The translations under genes were made by a program, and so were the position numbers. From Opitutia bacterium (lineage in GTDB: Bacteria; Verrucomicrobiota; Verrucomicrobiia; Opitutales; Opitutaceae), in assembly GCA_947474365.1 (NCBI GenBank), contig CANJIU010000041.1, forward strand, positions 1 to 64,000: a stretch of DNA of 64,000 nt. The letters run 5' to 3'. Shown here one piece after another: positions 8,672-17,685 of this stretch (positions are counted from its first letter, which is position 1; every line of letters begins with the position of its first letter). The notes below the pieces were generated by a model. It ran no database searches, was not told where the DNA came from, and saw only the letters and a program-made list of their open reading frames with translations.

Positions 8672-10417
8672 ATGACCTTTTTCCGCCTTCTCCTCGCCAC
8701 GCTGACCGCCTGCGGCATCGCAGCCGTCGCCACCGTGGCCGCCGCCGCAGCCTCGCGGCCGAACATCATTCTGATCATGACGGACGATCAGGGCTACGGC
8801 GACCTCAGCATCCACGGCAATCCAGTGCTGGAGACGCCGCATCTCGACGCGTTCGCCCGCGGCAGCGCGACGATGAAGAACTTCCACGTCAGCCCCGTGT
8901 GCTCCCCCACCCGGGCCAGTCTCATGACGGGTCGCTACAACTATCGTACGCGCGTCATCGATACGTTCAAGGGACGCTCGATGATGGACCCGGCCGAAGT
9001 CACCGTGGCCGAATTGCTCCGCGGGGCCGGATACGCGACGGGCATTTTCGGCAAATGGCATCTCGGAGACAATTACCCGATGCGACCCACCGACAAGGGA
9101 TTCGAGGAGGCACTGACGATCCGGGGTGGCGGCCTCGCCCAGCCCTCCGACCCGATTGAAAACGACCGCCGCTACACCAACCCAATCGTGTTTCGCAACA
9201 ACCGGCAGGAGCAGGCGAAGGGATTTTGCACCGACGTGTTCTTCGACGGGGCGCTCGACTTCATCACGAAGTCCCAGCGCGCGGGCCGGTCGTTCTTCGC
9301 CTACCTCGCGCCCAACGCGCCGCACGATCCGCTCCACGACGTGCCGCCTGCCCTCTACGCTAAGTACAAGGCGAAGGATCTCACGTCGGTGCTGCTCGGC
9401 CAAGGCAAGGACACCGACTCCGTGGCGCGGATCTACGCCATGGTCGAAAACATCGACGAGAACGTCGGCCGGCTCATGGCCCGGCTCGAGGCGCAAAACC
9501 TCCTCGCGAACACAATCGTGATCTTCATGTGCGACAATGGCCCGGCAAGCCTGCGCTACGTCGGCCCCATGCGCGGCAAAAAGACCGAGCCCCTCGACGG
9601 TGGCATCCGTTCTCCCTTCTACGTCCACTGGCCGGCCCGGCTCAAGCCCGGCACCGCCAGCGATCGGATCGCGGCCCACCTCGATGTGCTGCCCACACTG
9701 CTCGACGCTGCGGCCGTTCCGCTTCCCGCCGGCCTGAAGCTCGACGGCCGCAGCCTGCTGCCTCTCCTCGAGGGCCGAAACGTACCCTGGCCGGATCGCA
9801 CCCTCGTGCTGCAATCCCACCGCGGCAACGCCCCGGCCGCCACGCACAACATGACCGTGCGCACCCAACGCTGGAAACTGGTCCATCCGACGGGATTTGG
9901 TCGCGAGACGCCGCCGCCGAACGCTCCCTTCGAACTCTACGAACTCCCGGTCGACCCAATGGAGAAAAACAACCTCGCCGCCAGCCAGCCCGAGGTCCTG
10001 CAACGGCTGCGCGATGCCTACGCCGCGTGGTTCGCCGACGTTTCCAACACGCGGCCGGACAATTTTGGTCCGTCACGGATCATCATCGGTTCGGATCACG
10101 AAACGACCACCGTGCTCACTCGCCAGAACTGGCGGGTGCCGGACACAGGCGACACCGGACGCGATGGCGCATGGCTCCTCCGGGCCGAACGGGACTCCAA
10201 TTACTCGGTGGAACTGCGCTGGTTGAAACCGATCGCGCCTGGCACGATCGAAATCCGCGCGGGCGACATCGTGCGCACGATCGATGTTCGCGACGCCACC
10301 GACCGCGTCACCCTCGACGGTCTGCGCATTCCCCGGGGAGAACTGGCCTTCAGCGCGACGCATCACGCCGGCAAGACCCACGAAGGCGCGTACCACGCGA
10401 CGTTGATCCGGCGGTAG
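8672..10417 (+). CDS. Secreted sulfatase (formylglycine type)
   Basis: The ATG at 8672 lies 11 nt after the receptor stop and gives a 581-residue protein with a Sec signal peptide (about residues 1-27). The catalytic core is RPNIILIMTDDQGYGD, C77-S-P-T-R-A-S-L-M-T-G-R (the CxPxR formylglycine site), GKWHLGDNYP and CDNGPASLRYVG. After about residue 470 a C-terminal beta-rich segment follows (YSVELRWLKPIAPGTIEI), which could be an accessory domain. It is the last gene of the 1541-10417 run, which now has two sulfatases, two oxidoreductase/isomerase genes and a receptor but no obvious glycoside hydrolase. Confidence 0.9.
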   Translation: MTFFRLLLATLTACGIAAVATVAAAAASRPNIILIMTDDQGYGDLSIHGNPVLETPHLDAFARGSATMKNFHVSPVCSPTRASLMTGRYNYRTRVIDTFKGRSMMDPAEVTVAELLRGAGYATGIFGKWHLGDNYPMRPTDKGFEEALTIRGGGLAQPSDPIENDRRYTNPIVFRNNRQEQAKGFCTDVFFDGALDFITKSQRAGRSFFAYLAPNAPHDPLHDVPPALYAKYKAKDLTSVLLGQGKDTDSVARIYAMVENIDENVGRLMARLEAQNLLANTIVIFMCDNGPASLRYVGPMRGKKTEPLDGGIRSPFYVHWPARLKPGTASDRIAAHLDVLPTLLDAAAVPLPAGLKLDGRSLLPLLEGRNVPWPDRTLVLQSHRGNAPAATHNMTVRTQRWKLVHPTGFGRETPPPNAPFELYELPVDPMEKNNLAASQPEVLQRLRDAYAAWFADVSNTRPDNFGPSRIIIGSDHETTTVLTRQNWRVPDTGDTGRDGAWLLRAERDSNYSVELRWLKPIAPGTIEIRAGDIVRTIDVRDATDRVTLDGLRIPRGELAFSATHHAGKTHEGAYHATLIRR

Positions 10418-10469
10418 GCGAGGGTTTCACCGACACGACGATCGAGCTCGGCACCGGTTCGTCTGGAGG

Positions 10470-10516
10470 CGCAACGCCCTCGTCGCGGTTTCGATCCACG
10501 CGACGAGGGCGTCGCG
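10470..10516. repeat. GC-rich palindromic repeat family A, copy 1
   Basis: Two 18-nt arms face each other: 10470-10487 (reads CGCAACGCCCTCGTCGCG) and 10499-10516 (CGCGACGAGGGCGTCGCG), separated by an 11-nt loop GTTTCGATCCA. Similar palindromes occur at 45956-46002, 48147-48196 and 55167-55213. It lies between the ends of two convergent sulfatase genes. Confidence 0.85.
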
Positions 10517-10594
10517 TCCCCAGGAAACAGTCCGGAGAGTCGCGTCGGGCACCGCGGATCGCTCCATTGTCTCAGAGGGCGTACAAGAAAGGCA

Positions 10595-10691
10595 TGTCAT
10601 TCTGAGCGTAGCGAAGAATCCAATTTGACCTTCGCGGCGTTTTCAGAGGAGCGAACGTCTTGATGGATTCTTCGCTGCGCTCAGAATGACA
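10595..10691. repeat. Inverted repeat of the TCATTCTGAGC type
   Basis: Arms of 28 nt at 10595-10622 and 10664-10691 are complementary with one mismatch. They begin TGTCATTCTGAGC and contain AGCGAAGAATCC. The 41-nt spacer is unrelated. From memory this motif is dispersed in many unrelated bacterial genomes. It fills the gap between the convergent sulfatases at 10417 and 10720; the rest of 10418-10719 shows nothing else I can identify. Confidence 0.8.
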
Positions 10692-10719
10692 AACAGGAAG
10701 GCACTTTTTCGTCGCCCGT

Positions 10720-12606
10720 TCAGCGCCGCGCGGCGGCGGCAAAGTCCGAGACCATCGCGTTCGCCTGACCCGGCCCGCGCAGTTCGATCCGCTCAATCTC
10801 CAGCGGCAGCCCGCCGGGAAATTGCAGACGCACGTGAATCACTTTCCCTTTCGCCGGAACCTCAAGCGTCACATCGCGCCAGTCGCGTCTCCCGGGAAAA
10901 TCCGCCGCCGCGGTCTGCTCGGGTGAAAAATCCGGCTGCTCCGCCGTTCTCCACGCCAGTCCGAGACGGCCCGCCTTCGCCGCCCGCACTCGCACCGTCA
11001 GCGTCAGCGTCAGCGGCCCCGAGACGCTGAGCCCGTTGCGCGTGAGAAACGGCACTCCGCGCCCGCCTCCCGCCGCGTCGACGTGGAGCGCGCCGTCGCG
11101 CACGACGATGGTGCAGTTTCGCGCCACCCAGTTCTGCACTTCACCGCCCGCCTTCGTTTCGGCGCGAGCCGACGACTTCGTTGCGACGCGCTTGGTCGCT
11201 TTTGCTCCGGTCTTGGTGACGTGGGCGTCAAAGAAAAGCTGGTCCTGCGCGTTCGCCTCGCGCGGCAGGTGCGGGGGCGGCAGCGTGGCATCCCACGCCC
11301 GCAATTTTTTCTCCAACGCCACCGCGATCGCAGGAAATTCCGTGACACGGTTCTTCGTCTCGCCTTCGGCGCTGGCGAGGTCGAAAAGAAATTTCTGCTC
11401 CGGTCCGAGGAAAATCAGCTTCCAGCGATCGTCGCGCACCGCGGCCTGCGACCGCCAGCGCCAGAAGAGCGCGTCGTGCGGCCGGCCTCGGTTCTCGCCC
11501 GTGAGAAACGGCATCAGGTTCACGCCGTCGAGTTTTTCGTCGGGCGGCAATCCCGCCAGCGCGACCGCGGTCGCCGCGACGTCGAGGTTGATCACCGGCG
11601 GCTCGTAGGTTTTGCCCGCCGGCAGGGTGCCGGGCCAGGTCACGACGAACGGCGTGCGCACCCCGCCGTCGGTCAGCATGCCCTTCTCCCCGATGAGCGG
11701 GGTGTTGAGCGAGCCGTTCCACGCCCCGTCCTTGAGCGGCGCCCCGTTGTCACCGATGAAAAAGATCAGTGTGTTCCGATCGAGTCCGCGCTCGCGCAGC
11801 GTTGCCCGCAGGCGTCCGATCCCGTCGTCCATCGCGGCGATCATCGCGAGCGCCTGGCGACGCTCCTTCGGCAAATGGGCTGGCGTCTTGGAGAACCAAG
11901 GCTCCGGCGACTCCAACGGCACGTGCGGCGTGTAATACGCGAGATACAGGAAAAACGGATCGCGCTGATGCCGCTCGATGAACGACACCGCGGCGTCCGT
12001 CTGCCACACGCAGCGAAACCGGCTGTCGGTCAGCCGCTGTGGCGCATTCGGCAGCTTGTTGCCCTTAAGATCGTGCGACGCGACGAACGAGTTCATCGGC
12101 CCGGTGAAGTATTCCTCGAATCCCTGACCCAGCGGCAGGTAGGCCCGGTCCCCCGCCGCATCGCTCCCCGCCTCACCTTTCACGCCATCGCTGCGCGGGG
12201 TGGGCTCGAGGTGCCATTTGCCCACTTGACACGAAACATAGCCGGCCGGTTTCAACCGCTCCGCGATGGTGAGCTCTGCGAGCGGAAGCGGACCCTTGAG
12301 ATTGTCCTCCACGCCAAACCGCTGCTGGTAGCGTCCGGTCATGACGCCGGCGCGCGACGGCACGCATTGCGGCGCACTCACGTAGCCACGCACGCAGCGC
12401 ACGCCGTCCCGGGCCAACTGATCGAGATGCGGTGTGCGAATGTCCGGATCGGAACCCTGCGAGCCGAGATCTGCCCAGCCGTGATCGTCGGAGTAGATCA
12501 GGATGATGTTGGGACGGGTGGCGGCGGGAGCAGCCGACAACGGGAGGGCGGCGCCGACGAACGCGGAGATGAGCGTGAGACGCAGCAGTCGGAGCAGATG
12601 ACACAT
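10720..12606 (-). CDS. Secreted sulfatase with C-terminal accessory domain
   Basis: The start is placed at the ATG at 12606; the frame is open upstream but enters the divergent intergenic region, and from here the protein has a signal peptide (MCHLLRLLRLTLISAFVGAA). The 628-residue product carries RPNIILIYSDDHGWAD, C81-V-P-S-R (formylglycine core), GKWHLEP and GDNGAPLKDG. The catalytic part ends near residue 455. A Lys/Ala/Thr-rich linker (TKTGAKATKRVATKSS) leads into about 150 residues with beta-sandwich character (GPLTLTLTVRVRAAKAGRLG, HVRLQFPGGLPLEIERIEL). The tail may bind carbohydrate; that is inference. Confidence 0.88.
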   Translation of the reverse strand: MCHLLRLLRLTLISAFVGAALPLSAAPAATRPNIILIYSDDHGWADLGSQGSDPDIRTPHLDQLARDGVRCVRGYVSAPQCVPSRAGVMTGRYQQRFGVEDNLKGPLPLAELTIAERLKPAGYVSCQVGKWHLEPTPRSDGVKGEAGSDAAGDRAYLPLGQGFEEYFTGPMNSFVASHDLKGNKLPNAPQRLTDSRFRCVWQTDAAVSFIERHQRDPFFLYLAYYTPHVPLESPEPWFSKTPAHLPKERRQALAMIAAMDDGIGRLRATLRERGLDRNTLIFFIGDNGAPLKDGAWNGSLNTPLIGEKGMLTDGGVRTPFVVTWPGTLPAGKTYEPPVINLDVAATAVALAGLPPDEKLDGVNLMPFLTGENRGRPHDALFWRWRSQAAVRDDRWKLIFLGPEQKFLFDLASAEGETKNRVTEFPAIAVALEKKLRAWDATLPPPHLPREANAQDQLFFDAHVTKTGAKATKRVATKSSARAETKAGGEVQNWVARNCTIVVRDGALHVDAAGGGRGVPFLTRNGLSVSGPLTLTLTVRVRAAKAGRLGLAWRTAEQPDFSPEQTAAADFPGRRDWRDVTLEVPAKGKVIHVRLQFPGGLPLEIERIELRGPGQANAMVSDFAAAARR

Positions 12607-12723
12607 GAAGAGGGAGCGGTTGAAAACAATCTGAGATCCCTCCGATGTGGCGGAACCACGGGCCACCGTCGAGGCCGCAGACAAATCCGTTACCAAGGCC
12701 CCCACCGCCGCGTCTGTCCCCAC

Positions 12724-13518
12724 ATGCCGCGGTTCGCCCTTCTTGTCGCCCTGTTTGTGTTCAGCCTCGCCGCCGCCGCATCCAGAAAACCCGAGGGACC
12801 GGAGGTGCTCGTGGTTTCCGACGTCCTGAACGGGCCCGCGGAAAAGCTCCGCCCGACGAAGGAAAATCCCGTTTACTACATTGTCTTGGGTGGCATGGAG
12901 CGGACGCTCGGCGACTCGATCGCGGGAGAAAAGATGCCCGACCGCGCCGTGCTCACCCAGGAAATCGAGCGCGCGATGGCTTCGCAGGGCTTCACTCTCA
13001 CCCGCGTCGGCGGACCGAAACCGTCCATCGCCCTCCTCTTCACCTACGGCAGCGCCAATCTCTCGACCGCGGAGCTCAACGATACCGACGCCACGACCGG
13101 CGAAACCACCACCTCGACGATTGCCTTCAACCAACGGGAGATCGCGGCGCTCGTCGGCGCCCTGAAGGCGGACCGCCATCTCCTCATGTCGAGCGAGGCC
13201 GATCGCATCAACGAGGCGGCCCGCGAAGACCGGCTCTACATCCTCGTGGCCGCGTTCGACGTCGATGCGATGGTGAAGAAACAGAAGAAGCTGCTCTGGC
13301 GCACACGCATCTCGATTTCCTCGCGCCGGCAAAGCCTTCCCGAGTCGATGCGCATCATGCTCGCGAGCGCGGCCCCGTACTTTGCGACCGAGACCGATCT
13401 CCCCCGGTTCATCGAGGACGCCGATCGCCGCAAGACCGAGGTAACGATTGGCCCGGCCACCGTGGTGGAGGATGCGGTTCCGGCGGGAGGAAAGCCGCTC
13501 GCGCCAGAGAAAAAATAA
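12724..13518 (+). CDS. Exported protein of unknown function
   Basis: The ATG at 12724 gives 264 residues with a signal peptide (PRFALLVALFVFSLAAAASR). I do not recognise the family. The mature part has regularly spaced acidic and basic residues, a segment TTGETTTSTIAFNQREIAAL, and an ILVAAFDVDAMVKKQKKLLW stretch that looks like a beta-strand followed by a basic helix. There is no lipobox or catalytic signature. The gene is divergent from the sulfatase at 10720-12606 (117 nt apart) and convergent with the TIM-barrel gene at 13544. Confidence 0.7.
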   Translation: MPRFALLVALFVFSLAAAASRKPEGPEVLVVSDVLNGPAEKLRPTKENPVYYIVLGGMERTLGDSIAGEKMPDRAVLTQEIERAMASQGFTLTRVGGPKPSIALLFTYGSANLSTAELNDTDATTGETTTSTIAFNQREIAALVGALKADRHLLMSSEADRINEAAREDRLYILVAAFDVDAMVKKQKKLLWRTRISISSRRQSLPESMRIMLASAAPYFATETDLPRFIEDADRRKTEVTIGPATVVEDAVPAGGKPLAPEKK

Positions 13519-13543
13519 GGCGACGGGTTCAGCTCTGGCCTGC

Positions 13544-14509
13544 TCACCCGAACGCCTGCCGCAACATCGCAATGCTCTTCGGCACGGCTACGTCGGGGTC
13601 TTCCTTCCCCTCCATCTCCAGCGCCACCCAGCCGTTGTAGCCGACACCGGCCAGCATCCGCGCCACCCGATCGTAGTCGAGATCCAGCGAGTACCACTCG
13701 CCGCCTCCGTGGTAGGTCTTCGCCTGCACGTAAACCGTCTTCGCCGCGATGGCCTCCAGCTTCACGTAGGGATCCTCGAGAAAATTTCCCGTGTCCATCA
13801 ACCCGCCAAGCCAGGGCGACTTCACGTCGTTGAGGATGCGCAGCAATCCCTCCGGCGTGCGGGCGAGCCCCCAATGATTCTCAAGGGCGAGCACGACCCC
13901 GCACTCCTCCGCTTTCGGCAGGCACCGCGTAATACCCTCGATGCACCACTTGAACCCCTCTTCCTCCGTGTGTCCCGGCAGCACCGGCTCGATGCCGCGG
14001 TTTTTCATCAACTCGTCGAAGCTCTTGGACGTGCCCCAGCGACCGGTGTTAATCCGGATGGAGGGACAGCCGAGTTCATGCGCGATCTCGATGCACTTCT
14101 TCGTGTGCTCCACGTTGGCCGTCAGCTCCGCCGCGTCCGGTTGCACGAAACTCTGGTGCGTCGACACGCAACAGATGCTGAGACCGTTCAGAAACGCGTG
14201 ACGCCGCAACCGGTGGAGGTAGGAGCGCGCCGCGGCGTCGAGCGGGCCCTTTTCCGCGATGTCCATCTGCCGGTGCAAGATGTCGACGCCTTCGACGCCG
14301 ATCGCCGCCGCCTTGTCCATCACGGTCTGGACTGAGATCTTCGGGTCGCGAAAATGCCAGTACGAGTAAGTCGCGATCGCGAGCCGCGTGCGTTTACGCG
14401 GACGTGGACTCGTTGGCGCGCCCGACCCGGAAGACGGCAGCGCGCCCAGCGCGAGGGCGGCGCCCGCCAGGGTGGACGAAGTGAGGAACGAACGGCGGTC
14501 AAGAGGCAT
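13544..14509 (-). CDS. Tat-exported sugar phosphate isomerase/epimerase-like TIM-barrel protein
   Basis: I use the ATG at 14509 because the 321-residue product then starts MPLDRRSFLTSSTLAGAALA, a twin-arginine signal. The body fits PF01261. Likely metal ligands are the Glu in VVLALENHWG, the Asp/His region of GLMDTGNFLEDP, the AKTYHGG motif and the Glu in WVALEMEGKED. It probably isomerises or epimerises a sugar or sugar acid outside the cytoplasm. It is divergent from the TonB receptor at 14652 (142 nt apart), so the two may share a control region. It is only distantly similar to the TIM-barrel protein at 2941-3927. Confidence 0.82.
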   Translation of the reverse strand: MPLDRRSFLTSSTLAGAALALGALPSSGSGAPTSPRPRKRTRLAIATYSYWHFRDPKISVQTVMDKAAAIGVEGVDILHRQMDIAEKGPLDAAARSYLHRLRRHAFLNGLSICCVSTHQSFVQPDAAELTANVEHTKKCIEIAHELGCPSIRINTGRWGTSKSFDELMKNRGIEPVLPGHTEEEGFKWCIEGITRCLPKAEECGVVLALENHWGLARTPEGLLRILNDVKSPWLGGLMDTGNFLEDPYVKLEAIAAKTVYVQAKTYHGGGEWYSLDLDYDRVARMLAGVGYNGWVALEMEGKEDPDVAVPKSIAMLRQAFG

Positions 14510-14651
14510 AAGCGGATAGGGTGGCACCATTCGTATGCGCCCCACCCGCTCATGGAAAGCCCGGACCCACATCAATTGCCGCTGTCAGCCCCGCTCGGTT
14601 GGGAAAACGTTGGACTCGCCTGCCACCAATCGTCCGTCTCATCTTTTGGCC

Positions 14652-17600
14652 ATGACCCCCTCGCGCACCACGCCGCTTCGTCTGGCCGGATTGCTAGCCC
14701 TCTCGGTCCTTACCGATCATGCCATCGCGCAGTCGGTGACTCCGCCATCACCCGTAGCGCCGCGCGCCGACGAGGCGGTCGTGCTCTCGCCGTTTGAAGT
14801 CACGACCAGCAGCGATGTCGGCTACATCGCCACCAATTCGCTCGCGGGCAGCCGGCTCAACGCCTCGCTGAAGGACACGCCCGCCATCATCGACGTTTTC
14901 ACCAAGGAGTTTCTCATCGACATCGGCGCGACCAACCTTGAGCAGGCGATGGCGTACGCCAACAACAGCCAGACCGACGACGGTGACACGCTCCGCGTCA
15001 ACAACGGCATCAGCCAGACCGCCGCCGGCAATTCGTTCAACTTCCGCTCGCGCGGCATCCTCGGCAACAGCACGCGCAATTACTTCGAGACACGGCTCGG
15101 CACCGATTTCTACAGCACCGAACGCCTCGACGATTCGCGCGGCCCCAACTCCGTGCTCTTCGGCATCGGCTCGGCCGGCGGCATCATCAACAACTCGCCG
15201 AAGCGCGCCCAGTTCGGCCAGACGTTCTGGGAAACCCAGCTGCAGACCGGCACCGAGGAACGCGGTCGCGCCACCCTCGATCTCAACCTTCCGCTCTTAA
15301 AGCGGAAATTCGCCGCGCGGCTGAACGCCGTCTACGATCACAAGGGCAGCTGGCGCGATTACATCGCGTCCACCCGCCGCGCCGCCACCGTCGCACTCAC
15401 GTTCCGCCCGTTTGAAAAGACCGAAGTCCGGCTCGACGCCGAGAAGGGCAACGTGCGTGGTACGCTTGGCCGCAACTATCCGGTCGTCGACGGTATCACC
15501 CAATGGTGGCGCACCGGCAGCACGATCGCGGCCAGCACCGCCGCAGCCGCGCTCACGGCTGCGCAGACCGCTCTCGGCTACACCCGCCCCCTCACCGCCA
15601 ATCGCCTGGTCTACGTCGAAAACCAGAACTTCATCCTCAACGCCAACAATGCGTGGTCGACCAGTACGGACGGGGCGTTTGCCCCTTCGATTCTCAACGA
15701 TCCCGCGCGCGTGCCGTACTCCGCCAACGCCGCCGGCCCCGGCGGCCGCACGCTGCATGATTTTGAGAACATTACCGCGATCGCCGAGCATCGGTTCACG
15801 AGCTCGCTCGTGGGCGAAGTGGGCTTCTATCACGAACTCGGCACCTGGACCAATTACGACGTCGGCGGCGACAACGTGACCATCCGCGGCGACCCGAACG
15901 GCCTCCTCCGCAATCCTGCCAATTTCCAATCGTTCTCCGGCTTCCGCCCCGCCCTCGACTCCGCCGGCAACCAGATCAATCCCAACGCCGGCGGCACCTA
16001 CCTCGAAACGCCCTGGCTGCGCCGCGTCGGCCGCACCGCCAGCGACAATTTCCGCGGCACGCTCGCCTACGAGCTCAACGCCGGCCGCTGGGGGCTGCAC
16101 CGGATGGCCGGCATGGCCCAGCATCAGGTCGAGGACACGATCAACTACACCGACCGCGAGGTCTGGCTCGGCGCGCCCTTCAACACCGAACCAACGAACG
16201 ACAACAACTCGGTCTGGCGCCGTTACTATATCACCTTGGGTGACGCCGCATCGCAGCGCCTGCCCGATCCGCTCGATCCCGGCACGCTCGCCGTCAACGT
16301 CCCAGGCCGCACCGCGCCCGTCTCCAATGGCTGGATTCAACAGGGCGGCACCAAGAGCAAGCGCACGGTCGACAGCCAGATGTTCGCCGTGCAGAGCACC
16401 TGGTGGCGAAACCGCATCGTCACAACCCTCGGCTACCGCCGCGACGAACTCAAACAGACGCGCACCACACCCGTGCGCGACACCACGGGCATCTGGGCCG
16501 GCAGCGCCGGGATTCAGGTCTTCAACGCCAGTTCGCCCACCTCAAGCTATGATTTTTCCGGGAGCACGACCACCGCGGGCGTCGTGATTCATCCGATCAA
16601 CGGCCTCTCGGTCTTCGCCAACCGCTCCCGCAACCTCGGCCTGCCCGATTTTTCCCAGCGCGTCGGGGCCGACGGCGGCGTGCCGCCCGCGCCCAAGGGC
16701 AACGGCTTCGACACCGGCCTCATGGTCAGCCTGCGCAACGACCGCATCGTCGCGCGCCTGAGTTATTTCACGACCGACGTCACGGATCAGGTCGGCTCCA
16801 TGGGCGTGAACAATGCATTTGCCCCGCGTTACGATCAGATTCTCTCGATTCTCGATGACCCCAACGGCGACGGTCGCACCACCGACCGGCTTTATACCAC
16901 CGCGCAAATGGCGAAATACTCGGAGCTCCGTCCCACCGCGCTGGCCAACGCGGACTCCCTCGACAACGCGAACCGCGGCTACGAATTTCGCGTCACAGCC
17001 AATGTCGGCGAGAGCCTGCGCTTCATCGTCAACTACTCCTACAACCTCCAGGAGCGCGCCAACGTCTACAAGCGCACCACACTGCTGTTCGACCAGCTCG
17101 ATCTCTTCGTCGCGGATCTGGTGAAGGCCAACCCAAGTGTCGACGTGCTCAACGCCCGCGGGACGCAGGGCACCACCCTCGCCTCCCTGATCGCCGTCAA
17201 CCGCTCCGACCTCGACGGGCGCCGGCTCGACTTCGAGGGCGCGTATGGGAATCGCAAGCACAAGGCCAATTTCTTCGCCAACTACACGTTCAAGGATGAG
17301 ACCTTCAAGGGCTGGTCGGCCGGATTTGGCGGCCGCTACCTGAGCCCGATCGTGGCCGGCCGCATCTCGACCCAACCCGGCCTGCCCCCGCAGGGCTCCG
17401 GTTCCAACACCGGCGTGGGCGTCAACGGCGGCATCAAATACGGCGACGACAGCCTCCGGTTCGACGCCATGCTGCACTACCAGATGCGCGGCGCGTTCTT
17501 GGGCCGCAACGTGCGCGCGAGCTTCCAGCTCAACGTCCGCAATCTGCTCGACGATCACGACATCGAGGTGCGCCGCCACAAGACCGACGGGCTGACCCTC

Positions 17601-17660
17601 GATCGCTTCGTTTTCACTGATCCGCGCGACATCCAGCTTTCGACGACGCTGCGGTTCTGA
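14652..17660 (+). CDS. TonB-dependent outer-membrane receptor (hydroxyproline locus)
   Basis: The ATG at 14652 gives a 1002-residue protein with a short signal peptide (to about residue 26, HAIAQS). VVLSPFEVTTSSDVGYIATN then leads into the plug (SRLNASLKDTPAIIDVFTKE, about residues 60-180) and a 22-strand-type barrel ending LSTTLRF. There is no carboxypeptidase-regulatory domain. The following epimerase gene starts 25 nt later, so it is probably co-transcribed with the hydroxyproline genes. A hydroxyproline-containing peptide or glycopeptide is therefore a plausible ligand, but this rests on context only. Confidence 0.88.
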   Translation: MTPSRTTPLRLAGLLALSVLTDHAIAQSVTPPSPVAPRADEAVVLSPFEVTTSSDVGYIATNSLAGSRLNASLKDTPAIIDVFTKEFLIDIGATNLEQAMAYANNSQTDDGDTLRVNNGISQTAAGNSFNFRSRGILGNSTRNYFETRLGTDFYSTERLDDSRGPNSVLFGIGSAGGIINNSPKRAQFGQTFWETQLQTGTEERGRATLDLNLPLLKRKFAARLNAVYDHKGSWRDYIASTRRAATVALTFRPFEKTEVRLDAEKGNVRGTLGRNYPVVDGITQWWRTGSTIAASTAAAALTAAQTALGYTRPLTANRLVYVENQNFILNANNAWSTSTDGAFAPSILNDPARVPYSANAAGPGGRTLHDFENITAIAEHRFTSSLVGEVGFYHELGTWTNYDVGGDNVTIRGDPNGLLRNPANFQSFSGFRPALDSAGNQINPNAGGTYLETPWLRRVGRTASDNFRGTLAYELNAGRWGLHRMAGMAQHQVEDTINYTDREVWLGAPFNTEPTNDNNSVWRRYYITLGDAASQRLPDPLDPGTLAVNVPGRTAPVSNGWIQQGGTKSKRTVDSQMFAVQSTWWRNRIVTTLGYRRDELKQTRTTPVRDTTGIWAGSAGIQVFNASSPTSSYDFSGSTTTAGVVIHPINGLSVFANRSRNLGLPDFSQRVGADGGVPPAPKGNGFDTGLMVSLRNDRIVARLSYFTTDVTDQVGSMGVNNAFAPRYDQILSILDDPNGDGRTTDRLYTTAQMAKYSELRPTALANADSLDNANRGYEFRVTANVGESLRFIVNYSYNLQERANVYKRTTLLFDQLDLFVADLVKANPSVDVLNARGTQGTTLASLIAVNRSDLDGRRLDFEGAYGNRKHKANFFANYTFKDETFKGWSAGFGGRYLSPIVAGRISTQPGLPPQGSGSNTGVGVNGGIKYGDDSLRFDAMLHYQMRGAFLGRNVRASFQLNVRNLLDDHDIEVRRHKTDGLTLDRFVFTDPRDIQLSTTLRF

Positions 17661-17685
17661 ACGCGGCCACGGTGGAAGCAGCGCC

